Assembly: GCA_903904275.1 (NCBI GenBank)
Contig: CAIVBX010000167.1
Span: 1 to 20,669 of the forward strand
Length of the DNA: 20,669 bases
Direction of reading: 5' to 3'
From: an uncultured Pseudomonadota bacterium
Lineage (GTDB): Bacteria > Pseudomonadota > Gammaproteobacteria > Methylococcales > Methylomonadaceae
Every line of letters starts with the position of its first letter. Positions within the stretch are counted from its first letter, which is position 1. The translations under genes and the position numbers were made by a program. Below are positions 1 to 8,796 of this stretch, one piece after another. The notes under the pieces were generated by a model. That model made no database searches. It worked only from the letters and a program-made list of their open reading frames with translations, and was not told the DNA's origin.

Positions 1-1130
1 CTGCAATGGTGAACTCGTATGAAGCGTTGCTTTTGTTGGGTTATGACAAAAATCACGAATTAGTTATCACGGCGCGAAAAGCAATTGATAAATTACTCGT
101 CATCAATGAAAAAGACGCTTATTGCCAACCTTGTTTATCGCCAGTTTGGGATACAGGTTTAAGTGCGTTGGCATTTGAAGAAATCCAAAAAACTCAAATT
201 CAACCTAAAATTAGCACTAGTTTAAACCGTGCTTACGATTGGTTGAAATCGAAACAATTAAAAGACGAAGCAGGAGATTGGCGCGTTTCACGTCCGAATG
301 TGAAAGGCGGAGGCGGTTGGGCATTTCAATTTAATAATCCACATTATCCCGATGTTGACGACACAGCCGTTGTAGCGTTTGCGATGGCAGAATCTGAAAA
401 TGCAAAATTGCACGATGATTCAATTCATGCCGCAACACATTGGATTATGGAAATGCAATCGAAAAATGGTGGTTATGGTGCGTTTGACGTTGATAATACT
501 TACTATTATTTGAACGAAATTCCGTTTGCTGACCACGGTGCGTTACTTGACCCACCGACTTCTGATGTCAGCGCACGCTGTGCAATGTTAATGGCAAAAA
601 TTGCAAAAAATCATCCTGAATATGCCGAGCCATTAAAACGCACAATTGCATATTTACGAACCGAACAAGAGGCGGACGGTTCGTTTTTTGGACGTTGGGG
701 AACAAATTACATTTACGGCACTTGGTCGGTTTTACTCGCGTTAGAACAAACGGATTTGCCAAAAACTGACCTAATGTACACCAAGGCCGTCGCATTTTTG
801 AAAAGTGTACAACGTGCTGATGGCGGTTGGGGCGAAGGTAATTTTAGTTATCACGACACAAGTTTTGCGGGAAAATATCATTTCAGTACAGCATTCCAAA
901 CCGCTTGGGCTGTGTTAGCACTTTGCGCCGCAGGCGAAGGAAAAAGTCCTGAAGTTAAAGCAGGAATTGATTTTATTTTACGCACTCAACAAGCTGATGG
1001 TGTTTGGAACGACAAATGTTTCACCGCGCCTGGATTTCCAAAAGTCTTTTATTTGAAATATCATGGTTACGATAAATTTTTCCCTTTGTGGGCATTAGCT
1101 CGCTATCGTAACGAATTGGATAAAAAGTGA
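1..1130 (+). CDS. shc: Squalene-hopene cyclase, C-terminal part (5' end outside window)
   Basis: This gene encodes the enzyme that cyclises squalene to hopene/hopanol, the committed step of hopanoid synthesis, acting at the cytoplasmic membrane. The reading frame is open at the window's first base (first full codon at 3), so only about the last 375 residues of a protein usually near 650 residues are present. The catalytic acid motif DVDD is at bases 351-362. Upstream of it is the QPCxSPVWDT segment typical of the family. Several QW-type repeats (e.g. ADGSFFGRWGT, ADGGWGE) and the DHGALLDPPTSDVSAR stretch confirm the terpene cyclase fold. The stop codon overlaps the GTG start of hpnG, so the two genes are translationally linked in a hopanoid operon. 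Identification is very secure. Whether the missing N-terminus is intact cannot be seen. Confidence 0.97.
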   Translation, partial: AMVNSYEALLLLGYDKNHELVITARKAIDKLLVINEKDAYCQPCLSPVWDTGLSALAFEEIQKTQIQPKISTSLNRAYDWLKSKQLKDEAGDWRVSRPNVKGGGGWAFQFNNPHYPDVDDTAVVAFAMAESENAKLHDDSIHAATHWIMEMQSKNGGYGAFDVDNTYYYLNEIPFADHGALLDPPTSDVSARCAMLMAKIAKNHPEYAEPLKRTIAYLRTEQEADGSFFGRWGTNYIYGTWSVLLALEQTDLPKTDLMYTKAVAFLKSVQRADGGWGEGNFSYHDTSFAGKYHFSTAFQTAWAVLALCAAGEGKSPEVKAGIDFILRTQQADGVWNDKCFTAPGFPKVFYLKYHGYDKFFPLWALARYRNELDKK

Positions 1131-1852
1131 TTACTGGAATTATTGTTGCCCTCGCTGAAGAATTAAGCACTTTAAAAAACACCCCAAACGCGCTTTGGGA
1201 ACCTAATTTACCGCGAGGTAAATTTGTGTTTTTAACCGACGAAATTATCTTGATTCATTCGGGAGCTGGTGCAGAGAATGCACGAAAAGCCGCTGAATTA
1301 GCTATTTCAAAAGGTGCAACCCAATTGATGAGTTGGGGTTGTGCGGCTGCGTTAAGTCCCGATTTAAAAATGGGGGATTTAGTTTTAGCCGATAGTTTAA
1401 TCAACAGCGATGGACAAGAAATTTCAGTCAATGCAACATGGCATCAAAAAGCAAGAAACGTTTTAGGTTCTGATGTTGTCGCTTATAAAGGCGCGTTAAT
1501 TTCAAGTGAAAAAATTGTTTCTACCGCACAGGCGAAACAAGAAATTTATACGAAAACAGGCGCAATTGCACTTGATATGGAAAGTGCTGCGATTGCTAAA
1601 GTTGCCACGCATTATGCGTTGCCATTTTTAGCCATTCGTGCAATTGCTGATCCTGCATCGATGGATTTACCAAATGCACTTCAAAATTCGTTGAATGACA
1701 AAGGCGAAGTCGCAATTACACAAATTCTCAAATCGCTAATTTTAAATCCCAAAGAAATCCCGCATTTAATTCAAGTTGGGCAGTATTTCCAAATTGCCAA
1801 AAAAACACTTTCAAACGTATCAAAACAATTACCAAGTATTATTTCTGCTTAA
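1127..1852 (+). CDS. hpnG: Hopanoid-associated phosphorylase/nucleosidase HpnG
   Basis: This is a 241-residue protein of the purine/uridine phosphorylase - MTA/SAH nucleosidase superfamily. In hopanoid synthesis HpnG releases adenine from adenosylhopane to give ribosylhopane or its phosphate, leading to bacteriohopanetetrol and aminohopanoids. Visible motifs are the N-terminal IIVALAEEL strand, a glycine-rich SGAGAENA loop (45-52), the LDMESAA motif (149-155) whose Met-Glu contacts ribose in the superfamily, and RAIADPA with the catalytic-type Asp near 175. The start is GTG at 1127, overlapping the shc stop as GTGA. This overlap and the shc neighbour make HpnG much more likely than a general MTA/SAH nucleosidase. 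No clear terminator follows; a T-run begins right after the stop codon. Confidence 0.9.
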   Translation: MITGIIVALAEELSTLKNTPNALWEPNLPRGKFVFLTDEIILIHSGAGAENARKAAELAISKGATQLMSWGCAAALSPDLKMGDLVLADSLINSDGQEISVNATWHQKARNVLGSDVVAYKGALISSEKIVSTAQAKQEIYTKTGAIALDMESAAIAKVATHYALPFLAIRAIADPASMDLPNALQNSLNDKGEVAITQILKSLILNPKEIPHLIQVGQYFQIAKKTLSNVSKQLPSIISA

Positions 1853-1878
1853 ATTTTTTTGATTCAAATCGACCCAAT

Positions 1879-1913
1879 TTGTTTTGAACCATTAAGTTCG
1901 GTTGTTTTGAACC
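1879..1913 (+). repeat. 12-base direct repeat, candidate upstream activator sites
   Basis: TTGTTTTGAACC occurs exactly at 1879-1890 and 1902-1913, 23 bases start to start, about two helical turns. A partly inverted copy (GTTCGGTT, 1896-1903) lies between them. The pair lies about 100 to 135 bases upstream of the start expected from the sigma-54 promoter at 1986-2000, the usual place for enhancer-binding protein sites. Binding by the NtrC-type regulator at 15071-16447 is an inference. Confidence 0.5.
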
Positions 1914-1933
1914 TATTTGTAAAAAAATCTTTG

Positions 1934-1962
1934 TGATAAATAAAATATAAATTTATTTATCA
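1934..1962. repeat. AT-rich perfect inverted repeat (11-base arms)
   Basis: The left arm TGATAAATAAA (1934-1944) and right arm TTTATTTATCA (1952-1962) are perfect inverted copies around a 7-base centre. No T-run follows on the plus strand and the stem is almost all A-T, so it would be a weak terminator. Its position between the direct repeats and the sigma-54 promoter suits an operator or a bendable DNA segment. The function is not determined. Confidence 0.5.
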
Positions 1963-1985
1963 ATAGGTTATATAAATAAATTTCG

Positions 1986-2001
1986 TGGCACGTTTATCGC
2001 T
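1986..2001 (+). promoter_or_regulatory. Sigma-54 (-24/-12) promoter for the sulP-hyf operon
   Basis: TGGCACG, four bases, then TCGCT. The invariant GG (1987-1988) and GC (1999-2000) are separated by exactly 10 bases as RpoN promoters require, and the -24 block is a perfect consensus. The -12 block differs from TTGC at one base. Transcription would begin near 2011-2012, giving a leader of about 42 bases to the ATG at 2054. The presence of a sigma-54 activator gene at the end of the same gene run supports the call. Confidence 0.7.
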
Positions 2002-2053
2002 CTACAAGAAATAACGTTTATTATTTTTTGTTTTAGTGACACGAGGTTTTTTT

Positions 2054-3688
2054 ATGAGTGATACAACAACTACATCTTTGCCTGCAATGGGTTTAGCGGG
2101 TTTAAAAGCACATTGGCGCGGCGATTTGCTTTCGGGTTTTTTAGTTTTTTTAATCGCATTGCCATTGTGTTTAGGTATTTCAATGGCTTCAGGCTTTCCG
2201 CCTTCTGCTGGTATTATCACCGCGATTATTGGTGGCGTATTAGTTTCACGTTTCAATGGTTCATTTATTACAATCAATGGTCCAGCGGCAGGTTTAATCG
2301 TCGTTGTTTATGATGCTGTTCAAGGTCTTGGTGAAGGCGATGCGATGGTGGGGTATCGCTATGCACTCGCAGCCATTGTTGTTGCTAGTGTCATTCAAAT
2401 TTTGCTTGGTGTTTTCAAAGCAGGGCGTTTAAGTTCATTTTTTCCTGCTTCGGTTGTTCATGGAATGCTTGCTGCGATTGGCATTATCATTATGGCGAAA
2501 CAAATTCATGTTGTTCTTGGTGTTACACCAGAAAAAGGCAGTCTCATTTCGACTATTGCCCAAATTCCACACAGTTTTGCGAATTTAAATTTGGAAATTG
2601 CCATTATCGGTTTTGCAGGATTGGTGATTCTCGTTATTTGGTCGATGATTCAAAACAAAACGTTGAAGATGATTCCTGCGCCACTTGTTGTGGTGTTAAT
2701 GGGGATGTTTTTTGCTCATTATTTTGAATTAGAGCATCAACATGTTTATTTATTAACACCCGAACACACACCTTCTTCTGAAGTTGGTCCTAATTTTTTA
2801 GTCGCCATTTCTGAAAATTTCACCTCCAGTTTTTATTTTCCTGATTTTGGCAAATTTTTTACGTTGGAATTTTGGGAAGCGGTTGTGGCAATTGCCTTAG
2901 TTGGTAGTTTAGAAAGTTTATTGAGCGCGATGGCGGTTGATAAATTAGACCCTTACAAACGTCATTCAAATTTAAACAAAGATTTAACCGCTGTCGGTGT
3001 TGGCAACTTAGTTGCAGGGTCAATCGGTGGATTGCCAATGATTGCAGAAATTGTGCGGAGTTCAGCAAATGTTAACAATGGCGCAAAAACACAATGGGCA
3101 AACTTTTTTCATGGCGCGTTTTTACTCTTGTTTGTCGTCTTTTTTCCGCGCTTAATTCATAGCATCCCATTATCTGCCCTTGCATCGTTGTTGGTTTTTA
3201 CAGGTTTTCGTCTTGCTTCACCACGCGAATTTGCTCATGTTATGGGGATTGGAAAAGAACAATTATTTATTTTCGTGGCGACTATCATCAGCGTTATTGC
3301 GACTGATTTATTGATTGGTGTAGCGATTGGCATTTTGGTAAAAATTGCGATTCATTTGATGCACGGTGCAAAACTTAACAACTTATTCAAAATTCATTTC
3401 ACACAAAAAGTCCAAAACGACGGCTCAATTTTAATCCACATTCAAGGCGCAGCGGTTTTCTCAAATTTCATGGCGTTAAAAGAAGCCTTAGCAGAAATTG
3501 AACACGGCAAAATCTTAATTTTTGACAAAAGCGAAGTGACGTTAATTGACCACACGGTGATGGAATTTTTCCATGAATTTCAACATGACTATGAATCACT
3601 AGGTGGACATTGCGAATTCCAAGGCTTAGACGACCATGAAACATTTTCTGATCATCCATTAGCTGCACGTCGTCTTAAACCTATTTAG
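2054..3688 (+). CDS. SulP-family anion transporter with STAS domain
   Basis: This 544-residue inner-membrane protein belongs to the SulP/SLC26 family, whose members move sulfate, bicarbonate or other small anions, often coupled to Na+ or H+. The N-terminal three quarters is a multi-span membrane domain opening with the family signature LPLCLGISMASGFPPSAG and the NGPAAG loop. The last 90 or so residues form a cytoplasmic STAS domain (from GSILIHIQGAAVFSN onward, with the LIFDKSEVTLID strand-loop). ATG 2054 is chosen over the in-frame GTG at 2036 because GAGG at 2043-2046 sits 7 bases upstream. The hyfB gene begins 8 bases after the stop, so the transporter is co-expressed with the hyf-like complex. 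The substrate cannot be told from sequence; bicarbonate or sulfate are both plausible. Confidence 0.93.
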   Translation: MSDTTTTSLPAMGLAGLKAHWRGDLLSGFLVFLIALPLCLGISMASGFPPSAGIITAIIGGVLVSRFNGSFITINGPAAGLIVVVYDAVQGLGEGDAMVGYRYALAAIVVASVIQILLGVFKAGRLSSFFPASVVHGMLAAIGIIIMAKQIHVVLGVTPEKGSLISTIAQIPHSFANLNLEIAIIGFAGLVILVIWSMIQNKTLKMIPAPLVVVLMGMFFAHYFELEHQHVYLLTPEHTPSSEVGPNFLVAISENFTSSFYFPDFGKFFTLEFWEAVVAIALVGSLESLLSAMAVDKLDPYKRHSNLNKDLTAVGVGNLVAGSIGGLPMIAEIVRSSANVNNGAKTQWANFFHGAFLLLFVVFFPRLIHSIPLSALASLLVFTGFRLASPREFAHVMGIGKEQLFIFVATIISVIATDLLIGVAIGILVKIAIHLMHGAKLNNLFKIHFTQKVQNDGSILIHIQGAAVFSNFMALKEALAEIEHGKILIFDKSEVTLIDHTVMEFFHEFQHDYESLGGHCEFQGLDDHETFSDHPLAARRLKPI

Positions 3689-3696
3689 GCACGAAT

Positions 3697-5724
3697 ATGA
3701 TTTTATTTTTAGCTTACGGTGCGATACTTTTGAGTTTTGCCTCAGGCGGCGCAGCAATAGCGCATTCATGTGAACCCAAAGTGAATAAACAACTGGTGTT
3801 TTGGTTGTTAGGCGCATCGGGATTGAGTGCGATTTTTGCAGGATTGGGCGAATTGATTTATCCCGAAATACGCCTTGATACATTAAGTTTAGGCTTGCCA
3901 TGGATACCGTGGCACGTTCATTTTGACAGTTTGTCTGCGTTCTTTTATTTAATTATCGGCATTGCTGTATTTGCAGTTAGTTTTTATGCCCCGCATTACA
4001 CACACCACGAACAAAAAGAACCACAAGGCTTTGCGGTGTTAAGTTTATTTACAGGACTTTTTATTGCGGGCATGATGCTGGTATTGCTTGCTGATGATGC
4101 CTTCATGTTTATGATTGCATGGGAGTTAATGTCGGTAGCGAGTTATTTCCTTGTAGCATTTCAACATGAAAATGCTGCGAATCGCAGAGCTGCATTTTTA
4201 TATTTACTCATGGCAGAAGTTGGCGCGTTGCTGATTATTTTAGCATTCGGTGTTGTTGCAAGTTTTGCAGACGGTTTTACGTTTGATGCCCTTCGCGCTT
4301 CGAGCATTCCAACGTCTTGGATGAGCATTGCGTTTGTGTTGGCGTTAATGGGTTTTGGCATGAAAGCGGGTTTAGTTCCGATTCACGTTTGGTTGCCCGA
4401 AGCACATCCTGTTGCACCGTCACACATTTCAGCATTGATGAGCGGTGTCATGCTCAAAGTCGCGTTGTATGGATTGATTCGCTTTTGTTTTGATTTGTTA
4501 CCTGAAGTGCATTGGGAATGGGGCGTTGTACTCTTGATTGTCGGCACAATTTCAGCATTAGGCGGAATTTTATACGCCATGATGCAACAAAATTTAAAAC
4601 GTTTGCTCGCTTACAGTTCAGTTGAAAACATCGGCATCATCGTGATGGTGTTGGGTTTAAGCATGATTTTCCTTGCCAATGACCACAAAGAACTCGCTGC
4701 ATTAGGATTACTTGCTGCGCTATTTCACGCATTTAACCATGCGTTATTTAAAAATTTGCTCTTTTTAGGCGCGGGTATGATTCATCATCAAACCCACGAA
4801 CTTAACATTGATATGTTGGGCGGTTTGATTAAACGAATGCCTAAAACTAGCTTCATTTTTCTCATTGGTTGTATGAGTATTTCTTCGTTACCGCTGTTTA
4901 ATGGTTTCGTTTCTGAATGGTTGGCATTTCAAACAGCGTTGCAAGTTGATGTATTAGATAATGGTGTTTTGAGAAGTTTAATTCCCGTGTCTGCGGCGGC
5001 GTTAGCATTAACAGCAGCATTAGCGGCGGCGTGTTTTGTAAAAGTGTTTGGTTTGATTTTTTTAGGTGTACCACGTTCGCGTCATGCTGAAAAAGCAAAA
5101 GAAATTGACAACAAAGGAATGCTAGCTGCGCCAGCAATGCTTGCAGGTTTATGTTTTTTCTTTGGTATTTTCCCAAGTTCGATTTTGCATTTAATCGACA
5201 ACGTCTCGAAACAATTGCTTGGTTCAACATTGCCACAAAAAGACGTGTTGTCTTTTTTGACACTTGCCCCTGTTTCACCAGAACAAGCCTCGTACACCGC
5301 GCCACTAATTTTAATCGGCGCGTTAATTGCCGCTGGTGTGAGTTTTTGGATCTTACACAGAAATTCAGAAACTACCATGCGAATCGCTCCTACATGGGAT
5401 TGTGGTTTTGGTGGTTTAACGCCGCGAATGCAATACACGTCAAGCGCGTTCACCATGCCACTACGTCGCATTTTTGCTACCGCCTTTTTGCTAGATGAAA
5501 AAGTGGAAAAAACCATGCGCGAAAATACGAAATTAAACGTTGCTGATGTGCGTTATAGCCTCGTTATTCAAGACCACTGTTGGGTTCGTGTTTATCAACC
5601 GATTGAACGCGGTGTGAATCGTGTGGCAAAACAAGTTGGGCGCATTCAAACGGGTAACATTCGGACGTATCTCGGTTATTCGCTGGCAACGTTAATTCTT
5701 CTTTTATGGGTGGTCAGCTTATGA
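3697..5724 (+). CDS. hyfB: HyfB-like antiporter-type membrane subunit
   Basis: This is a 675-residue, many-span membrane protein of the NuoL/MrpA-type antiporter family, close in length to E. coli HyfB (about 670). Ion-pumping residues of the family are present: the Glu in AWELMS (E143), the Lys in GFGMKAGLVP (K223), K254 in the next helix, and the HAFNHALFKN segment with H344, H348 and K352. The conserved loop VWLPEAHPVAPSHISALMSG is intact. A soluble stretch and a final helix follow around residues 560-675. It is the first of six overlapping genes for a membrane complex, and its stop overlaps the hyfC start as ATGA. In complex I and group 4 hydrogenases this subunit translocates H+ or Na+. 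The intact residues suggest pumping here too, but the ion is unknown. Confidence 0.92.
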   Translation: MILFLAYGAILLSFASGGAAIAHSCEPKVNKQLVFWLLGASGLSAIFAGLGELIYPEIRLDTLSLGLPWIPWHVHFDSLSAFFYLIIGIAVFAVSFYAPHYTHHEQKEPQGFAVLSLFTGLFIAGMMLVLLADDAFMFMIAWELMSVASYFLVAFQHENAANRRAAFLYLLMAEVGALLIILAFGVVASFADGFTFDALRASSIPTSWMSIAFVLALMGFGMKAGLVPIHVWLPEAHPVAPSHISALMSGVMLKVALYGLIRFCFDLLPEVHWEWGVVLLIVGTISALGGILYAMMQQNLKRLLAYSSVENIGIIVMVLGLSMIFLANDHKELAALGLLAALFHAFNHALFKNLLFLGAGMIHHQTHELNIDMLGGLIKRMPKTSFIFLIGCMSISSLPLFNGFVSEWLAFQTALQVDVLDNGVLRSLIPVSAAALALTAALAAACFVKVFGLIFLGVPRSRHAEKAKEIDNKGMLAAPAMLAGLCFFFGIFPSSILHLIDNVSKQLLGSTLPQKDVLSFLTLAPVSPEQASYTAPLILIGALIAAGVSFWILHRNSETTMRIAPTWDCGFGGLTPRMQYTSSAFTMPLRRIFATAFLLDEKVEKTMRENTKLNVADVRYSLVIQDHCWVRVYQPIERGVNRVAKQVGRIQTGNIRTYLGYSLATLILLLWVVSL

Positions 5725-6665
5725 ACTGGTTAATCGCTATTTTACAAACGGCGTTATTTGTCGCACTTGCACCGTTGCTCGCGGGTTTCATGAAATTTTG
5801 TAAATGTCGATTACAAAATCGTCGTGCGCCATCGTTTTTTCAGCCGTATCGGGATTTGTTGAAATTGACGCGCAAACAGCCTGTGATTTCTGAAGATGCG
5901 TCGTGGTTATTTTGTGCCGCACCGTACATTATTTTTACGGCAATGGTTTTAGCTGCATCGGTTGTGCCTTTTATTGCAGTAGATTTACCGACTTCTGCTG
6001 AAGCAGATGTGATTGTGTTGGTGGGATTTTTTGCCTTTGCTCGTTTCTTTTTAGCATTAGCAGGTTTAGACATTGGCACAGCGTTTGGTGGCATGGGTTC
6101 ATCGCGTGAAATGACGATTTCATCACTCGCAGAACCTGCAATGTTGATGGCGGTTTTTACGCTAACAATGACCGCTTCGACAACTAATTTATCTGGTGCA
6201 ATTGAACACGTTTTAGGTGAAGGCTTAATTTTACGTCCGTCATTTGTGTTTGCGTTATTCGCATTGTTATTGGTTGCGGTCGCAGAAACGGGGCGCATTC
6301 CCGTGGATAATCCGACGACACATTTGGAATTAACGATGATTCATGAGGCGATGATTTTGGAATACAGCGGTCGTCATTTAGCGTTAATCGAATGGGCAAG
6401 CCAACTTAAATTCATGTTGTACGGTGTGTTGATTGCCAACATCTTTTTTCCTTGGGGCATTGCTGAAAATTTCGGATTGTCCGCGTTGGGTTATGGCTTA
6501 TTAGTCATTGCTGGCAAACTTATTTTTCTTTGCATATTCCTCGCTTTTGCTGAAACCGCTGTTGCCAAAATGCGTTTATTCCGCGTGCAAGAATATCTCG
6601 GTTTCGCGTATTTGCTTGGCTTATTAGGAATGTTAAGCCACATCATTTTGGAGTCAACACGATGA
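5721..6665 (+). CDS. hyfC: HyfC/HycD-like membrane subunit (NuoH family)
   Basis: This 314-residue membrane protein is homologous to NuoH of complex I, the subunit that anchors the peripheral arm and forms part of the quinone cavity. Typical features are the N-terminal APLLAGF helix followed by a basic RLQNRR loop and YRDLLKL, the GMGSSREM loop (125-131), and AETGRIPVDNPTTHLEL (188-204) followed by HEAMILEYSG, with the conserved acidic residues E189, E203 and E209. ATG 5721 overlaps the hyfB stop (ATGA) and begins exactly where relatives begin. An in-frame ATG at 5706 would only add five residues. The stop overlaps hyfE. Family assignment is secure, but quinone use is only inferred from homology. 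Confidence 0.92.
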   Translation: MNWLIAILQTALFVALAPLLAGFMKFCKCRLQNRRAPSFFQPYRDLLKLTRKQPVISEDASWLFCAAPYIIFTAMVLAASVVPFIAVDLPTSAEADVIVLVGFFAFARFFLALAGLDIGTAFGGMGSSREMTISSLAEPAMLMAVFTLTMTASTTNLSGAIEHVLGEGLILRPSFVFALFALLLVAVAETGRIPVDNPTTHLELTMIHEAMILEYSGRHLALIEWASQLKFMLYGVLIANIFFPWGIAENFGLSALGYGLLVIAGKLIFLCIFLAFAETAVAKMRLFRVQEYLGFAYLLGLLGMLSHIILESTR

Positions 6666-7339
6666 ACATTGAATCTCAAGATTTATATACACAAGCGATT
6701 TTGTCGATGTCAGCGTTGGTGGGTTTGACTTCGTTTTTGATGCTTGGACAAGGGCGTTTGTTGCGACTAATTTTTGTGTTTGCGGTGCAGGGCTTGCTGC
6801 TTACGCTCACAACTTCGATGGCAGCATTCAGTTTGGATAATCCGCATTTATACATTTCTGCCGTGCTGACATTTGCGTTGAAAGTTATTTTTATTCCGTG
6901 GATGTTACAAAAACAAGTGCTAGCGATGAATATGCACCGCGATGTTGAAGCATTAAAAAACAATACCGCTGTGATGTTAGGTGGTGCGAGTTTGATGGTG
7001 TTTAGTTATTACGTTTTACAACCCATTATTCACACCTCGTCGATGATTATGCTCAATGCGTTAGCAGTGAGTTTGTCAGTTGTTTTATTGGGTTTATTAC
7101 TGATGATTTCGCATCGTCAAGCGGTCGCACACGTTGTCGGTTTTATGTCGATTGAAAATGGCTTGTTTTTCGCAGCGATTGTGGCGACAAACGGAATGCC
7201 AATGGTTGTGGAATTAGGTGTAGCGTTTGACGTGTTAGTTGCCGCGATTTTATTCGGAATTTTCTTTTTACACATTCGCACCAGCATTGATTCGCTCGAT
7301 GTCGATATGATGAATAAATTACATGAGGTAGACAGATGA
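6662..7339 (+). CDS. hyfE: HyfE-like membrane subunit (NuoK-related)
   Basis: This is a 225-residue hydrophobic protein matching HyfE (216 residues in E. coli) in size and position. Its C-terminal half carries the NuoK-like helix pair with membrane acidic residues E165 (GFMSIENG) and E184 (MVVELGVAFD). An upstream helix contains K74 (FALKVIF) near the PWML motif. In the superfamily this subunit links the peripheral arm to the antiporter-like subunits through a hydrophilic axis. It overlaps hyfC and hyfF by ATGA on both sides, pointing to translational coupling and fixed stoichiometry. HyfD is absent, so the membrane arm has one fewer antiporter-like subunit than E. coli hydrogenase 4. Confidence 0.88.
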   Translation: MNIESQDLYTQAILSMSALVGLTSFLMLGQGRLLRLIFVFAVQGLLLTLTTSMAAFSLDNPHLYISAVLTFALKVIFIPWMLQKQVLAMNMHRDVEALKNNTAVMLGGASLMVFSYYVLQPIIHTSSMIMLNALAVSLSVVLLGLLLMISHRQAVAHVVGFMSIENGLFFAAIVATNGMPMVVELGVAFDVLVAAILFGIFFLHIRTSIDSLDVDMMNKLHEVDR

Positions 7340-8796
7340 TTGCAGTTTATTTGTTATTGCTGTTATCGGCGGTGGGAATTTTGTTTTTCGGGTTGCTGGG
7401 ACACAAAGACGATATTGGCAAACTCAACACACGCATTAACGCGGTGAGTTTAGCGATTACGGTTTGGTTAGCAATTACGGTTTTTAATAACGGAACGATT
7501 TTATCAAGCGGCAAAGCGTTTTTGGTTGATTCGTTTAACGTGTATTTGATTGTTTTAACGGCATTTGTAGGATTTACAACATCGTTATTTTCTGCGCCGT
7601 ACATGGCACATGAAAAAGAACTCGGCAAACTGACAGAAGGACGTTTAAAACTTTATTACTCGATGTATCAAGGTTTTATGCTCGCCATGTATTTGGTTTT
7701 AACAACCAACAACATGGGAATTATGTGGGTTTCTATGGAAGGCGCGACGCTCGCAACGGTTTTACTTGTGAGTTTATATCGCACACCTGAATCAATTGAA
7801 GCGGCTTGGAAGTATTTTATTTTATGTGGTGTGGGAATTGCGCAAGCGTTGTTTGGCACGATTTTGTTGTATTACGCCGCGTCGCAAATTGGTGACAGTG
7901 AAAATGCGTTGTTGTGGACAGTTTTGCATGAACACGCAACGCAATTAAATCCTGATATTTTAGAAATCGCCTTTGTGTTTTTGTTAATTGGTTATGGCAC
8001 AAAAATCGGTTTAGTGCCTTTGCATAATTGGTTGCCAGACGCGCATTCGGAAGGACCAACGCCAATGTCAGCCGTTTTATCGGGTTTGTTATTGAACGAT
8101 GCGTTGTACGCGGTGGTAAGAAATAAAATGCTCGTTGATGGCGCAACGCAATCACACATTGCAGGTTATTTGATGATGGGGTTCGGTTTGGTTTCATTTT
8201 TAGTCGCCGCCTTATTTTTACATCGTCAAAAAGATATTAAACGTTTGTTTAGTTATTCCTCGATTGAACACATGGGCTTGATGACATTTGCGTTCGGCAT
8301 GGGAGGTTCATTGGCTACTTTCGCTGCGTTGCTACACATGACCGTGCATTCGCTTGTGAAATCGGCAATTTTCGTCACCGTTGGACACGCTGCACAAATC
8401 GCAGGCACGCAAAAAATGGCGCAAATTCGTGGCTTGATTAAAACGCAACCAAAAGTTGGTTGGGGTTTATTGATTGGCACGGTTGCCATTGCAGGTTTTC
8501 CACCGTTCGGCGTTTTCACCAGTGAATTTTTGGTTTTACTCGCGACGATGCGTGAATATCCGTGGCTCACGCCGTTTTTATTGTTGGGAATTGGGATTGC
8601 GTTTGCAGGTTTGTTTCGTCACATTCAACCCATTGTCTACGGTGAAAAACCTGAAGGGCAATCTGCAATTAAAGCCAATTTGATTCCTGTCATTGTACAT
8701 TTGGGATTAGCGTTGTGGTTGGGTTTAGCGATTCCGAGCTTTTTAAGTGATTGGTTTAGTCAAGCAACATTGTTGATTTCAGGGAGCGCGTTATGA
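7336..8796 (+). CDS. hyfF: HyfF-like antiporter-type membrane subunit
   Basis: A 486-residue antiporter-family membrane protein, slightly shorter than E. coli HyfF (526). Key residues are the Glu in SMEGATLAT (E135), the Lys in GYGTKIGLVP (K223) and the HSLVKSAIF helix (K342). The loop HNWLPDAHSEGPTPMSAVLSG is typical. Where HyfB has K254, HyfF has Asn (LLNDALY), a known kind of difference between antiporter-like subunits. It is the second candidate ion channel of the complex, so up to two ions per turnover could be moved if both are active. It overlaps hyfE and hyfG by ATGA. Confidence 0.92.
   Translation: MIAVYLLLLLSAVGILFFGLLGHKDDIGKLNTRINAVSLAITVWLAITVFNNGTILSSGKAFLVDSFNVYLIVLTAFVGFTTSLFSAPYMAHEKELGKLTEGRLKLYYSMYQGFMLAMYLVLTTNNMGIMWVSMEGATLATVLLVSLYRTPESIEAAWKYFILCGVGIAQALFGTILLYYAASQIGDSENALLWTVLHEHATQLNPDILEIAFVFLLIGYGTKIGLVPLHNWLPDAHSEGPTPMSAVLSGLLLNDALYAVVRNKMLVDGATQSHIAGYLMMGFGLVSFLVAALFLHRQKDIKRLFSYSSIEHMGLMTFAFGMGGSLATFAALLHMTVHSLVKSAIFVTVGHAAQIAGTQKMAQIRGLIKTQPKVGWGLLIGTVAIAGFPPFGVFTSEFLVLLATMREYPWLTPFLLLGIGIAFAGLFRHIQPIVYGEKPEGQSAIKANLIPVIVHLGLALWLGLAIPSFLSDWFSQATLLISGSAL

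Noticed and set aside
2036..2053. GTG start at 2036 for the SulP gene
   Set aside because: GAGG at 2043-2046 is well placed for ATG 2054, and the extra residues are not family-like.
5082..5516. Long antisense open frame opposite hyfB (and similar ones opposite other hyf genes)
   Set aside because: These mirror the codon bias of strong sense genes, have no ribosome sites or recognisable domains, and the sense genes are certain.
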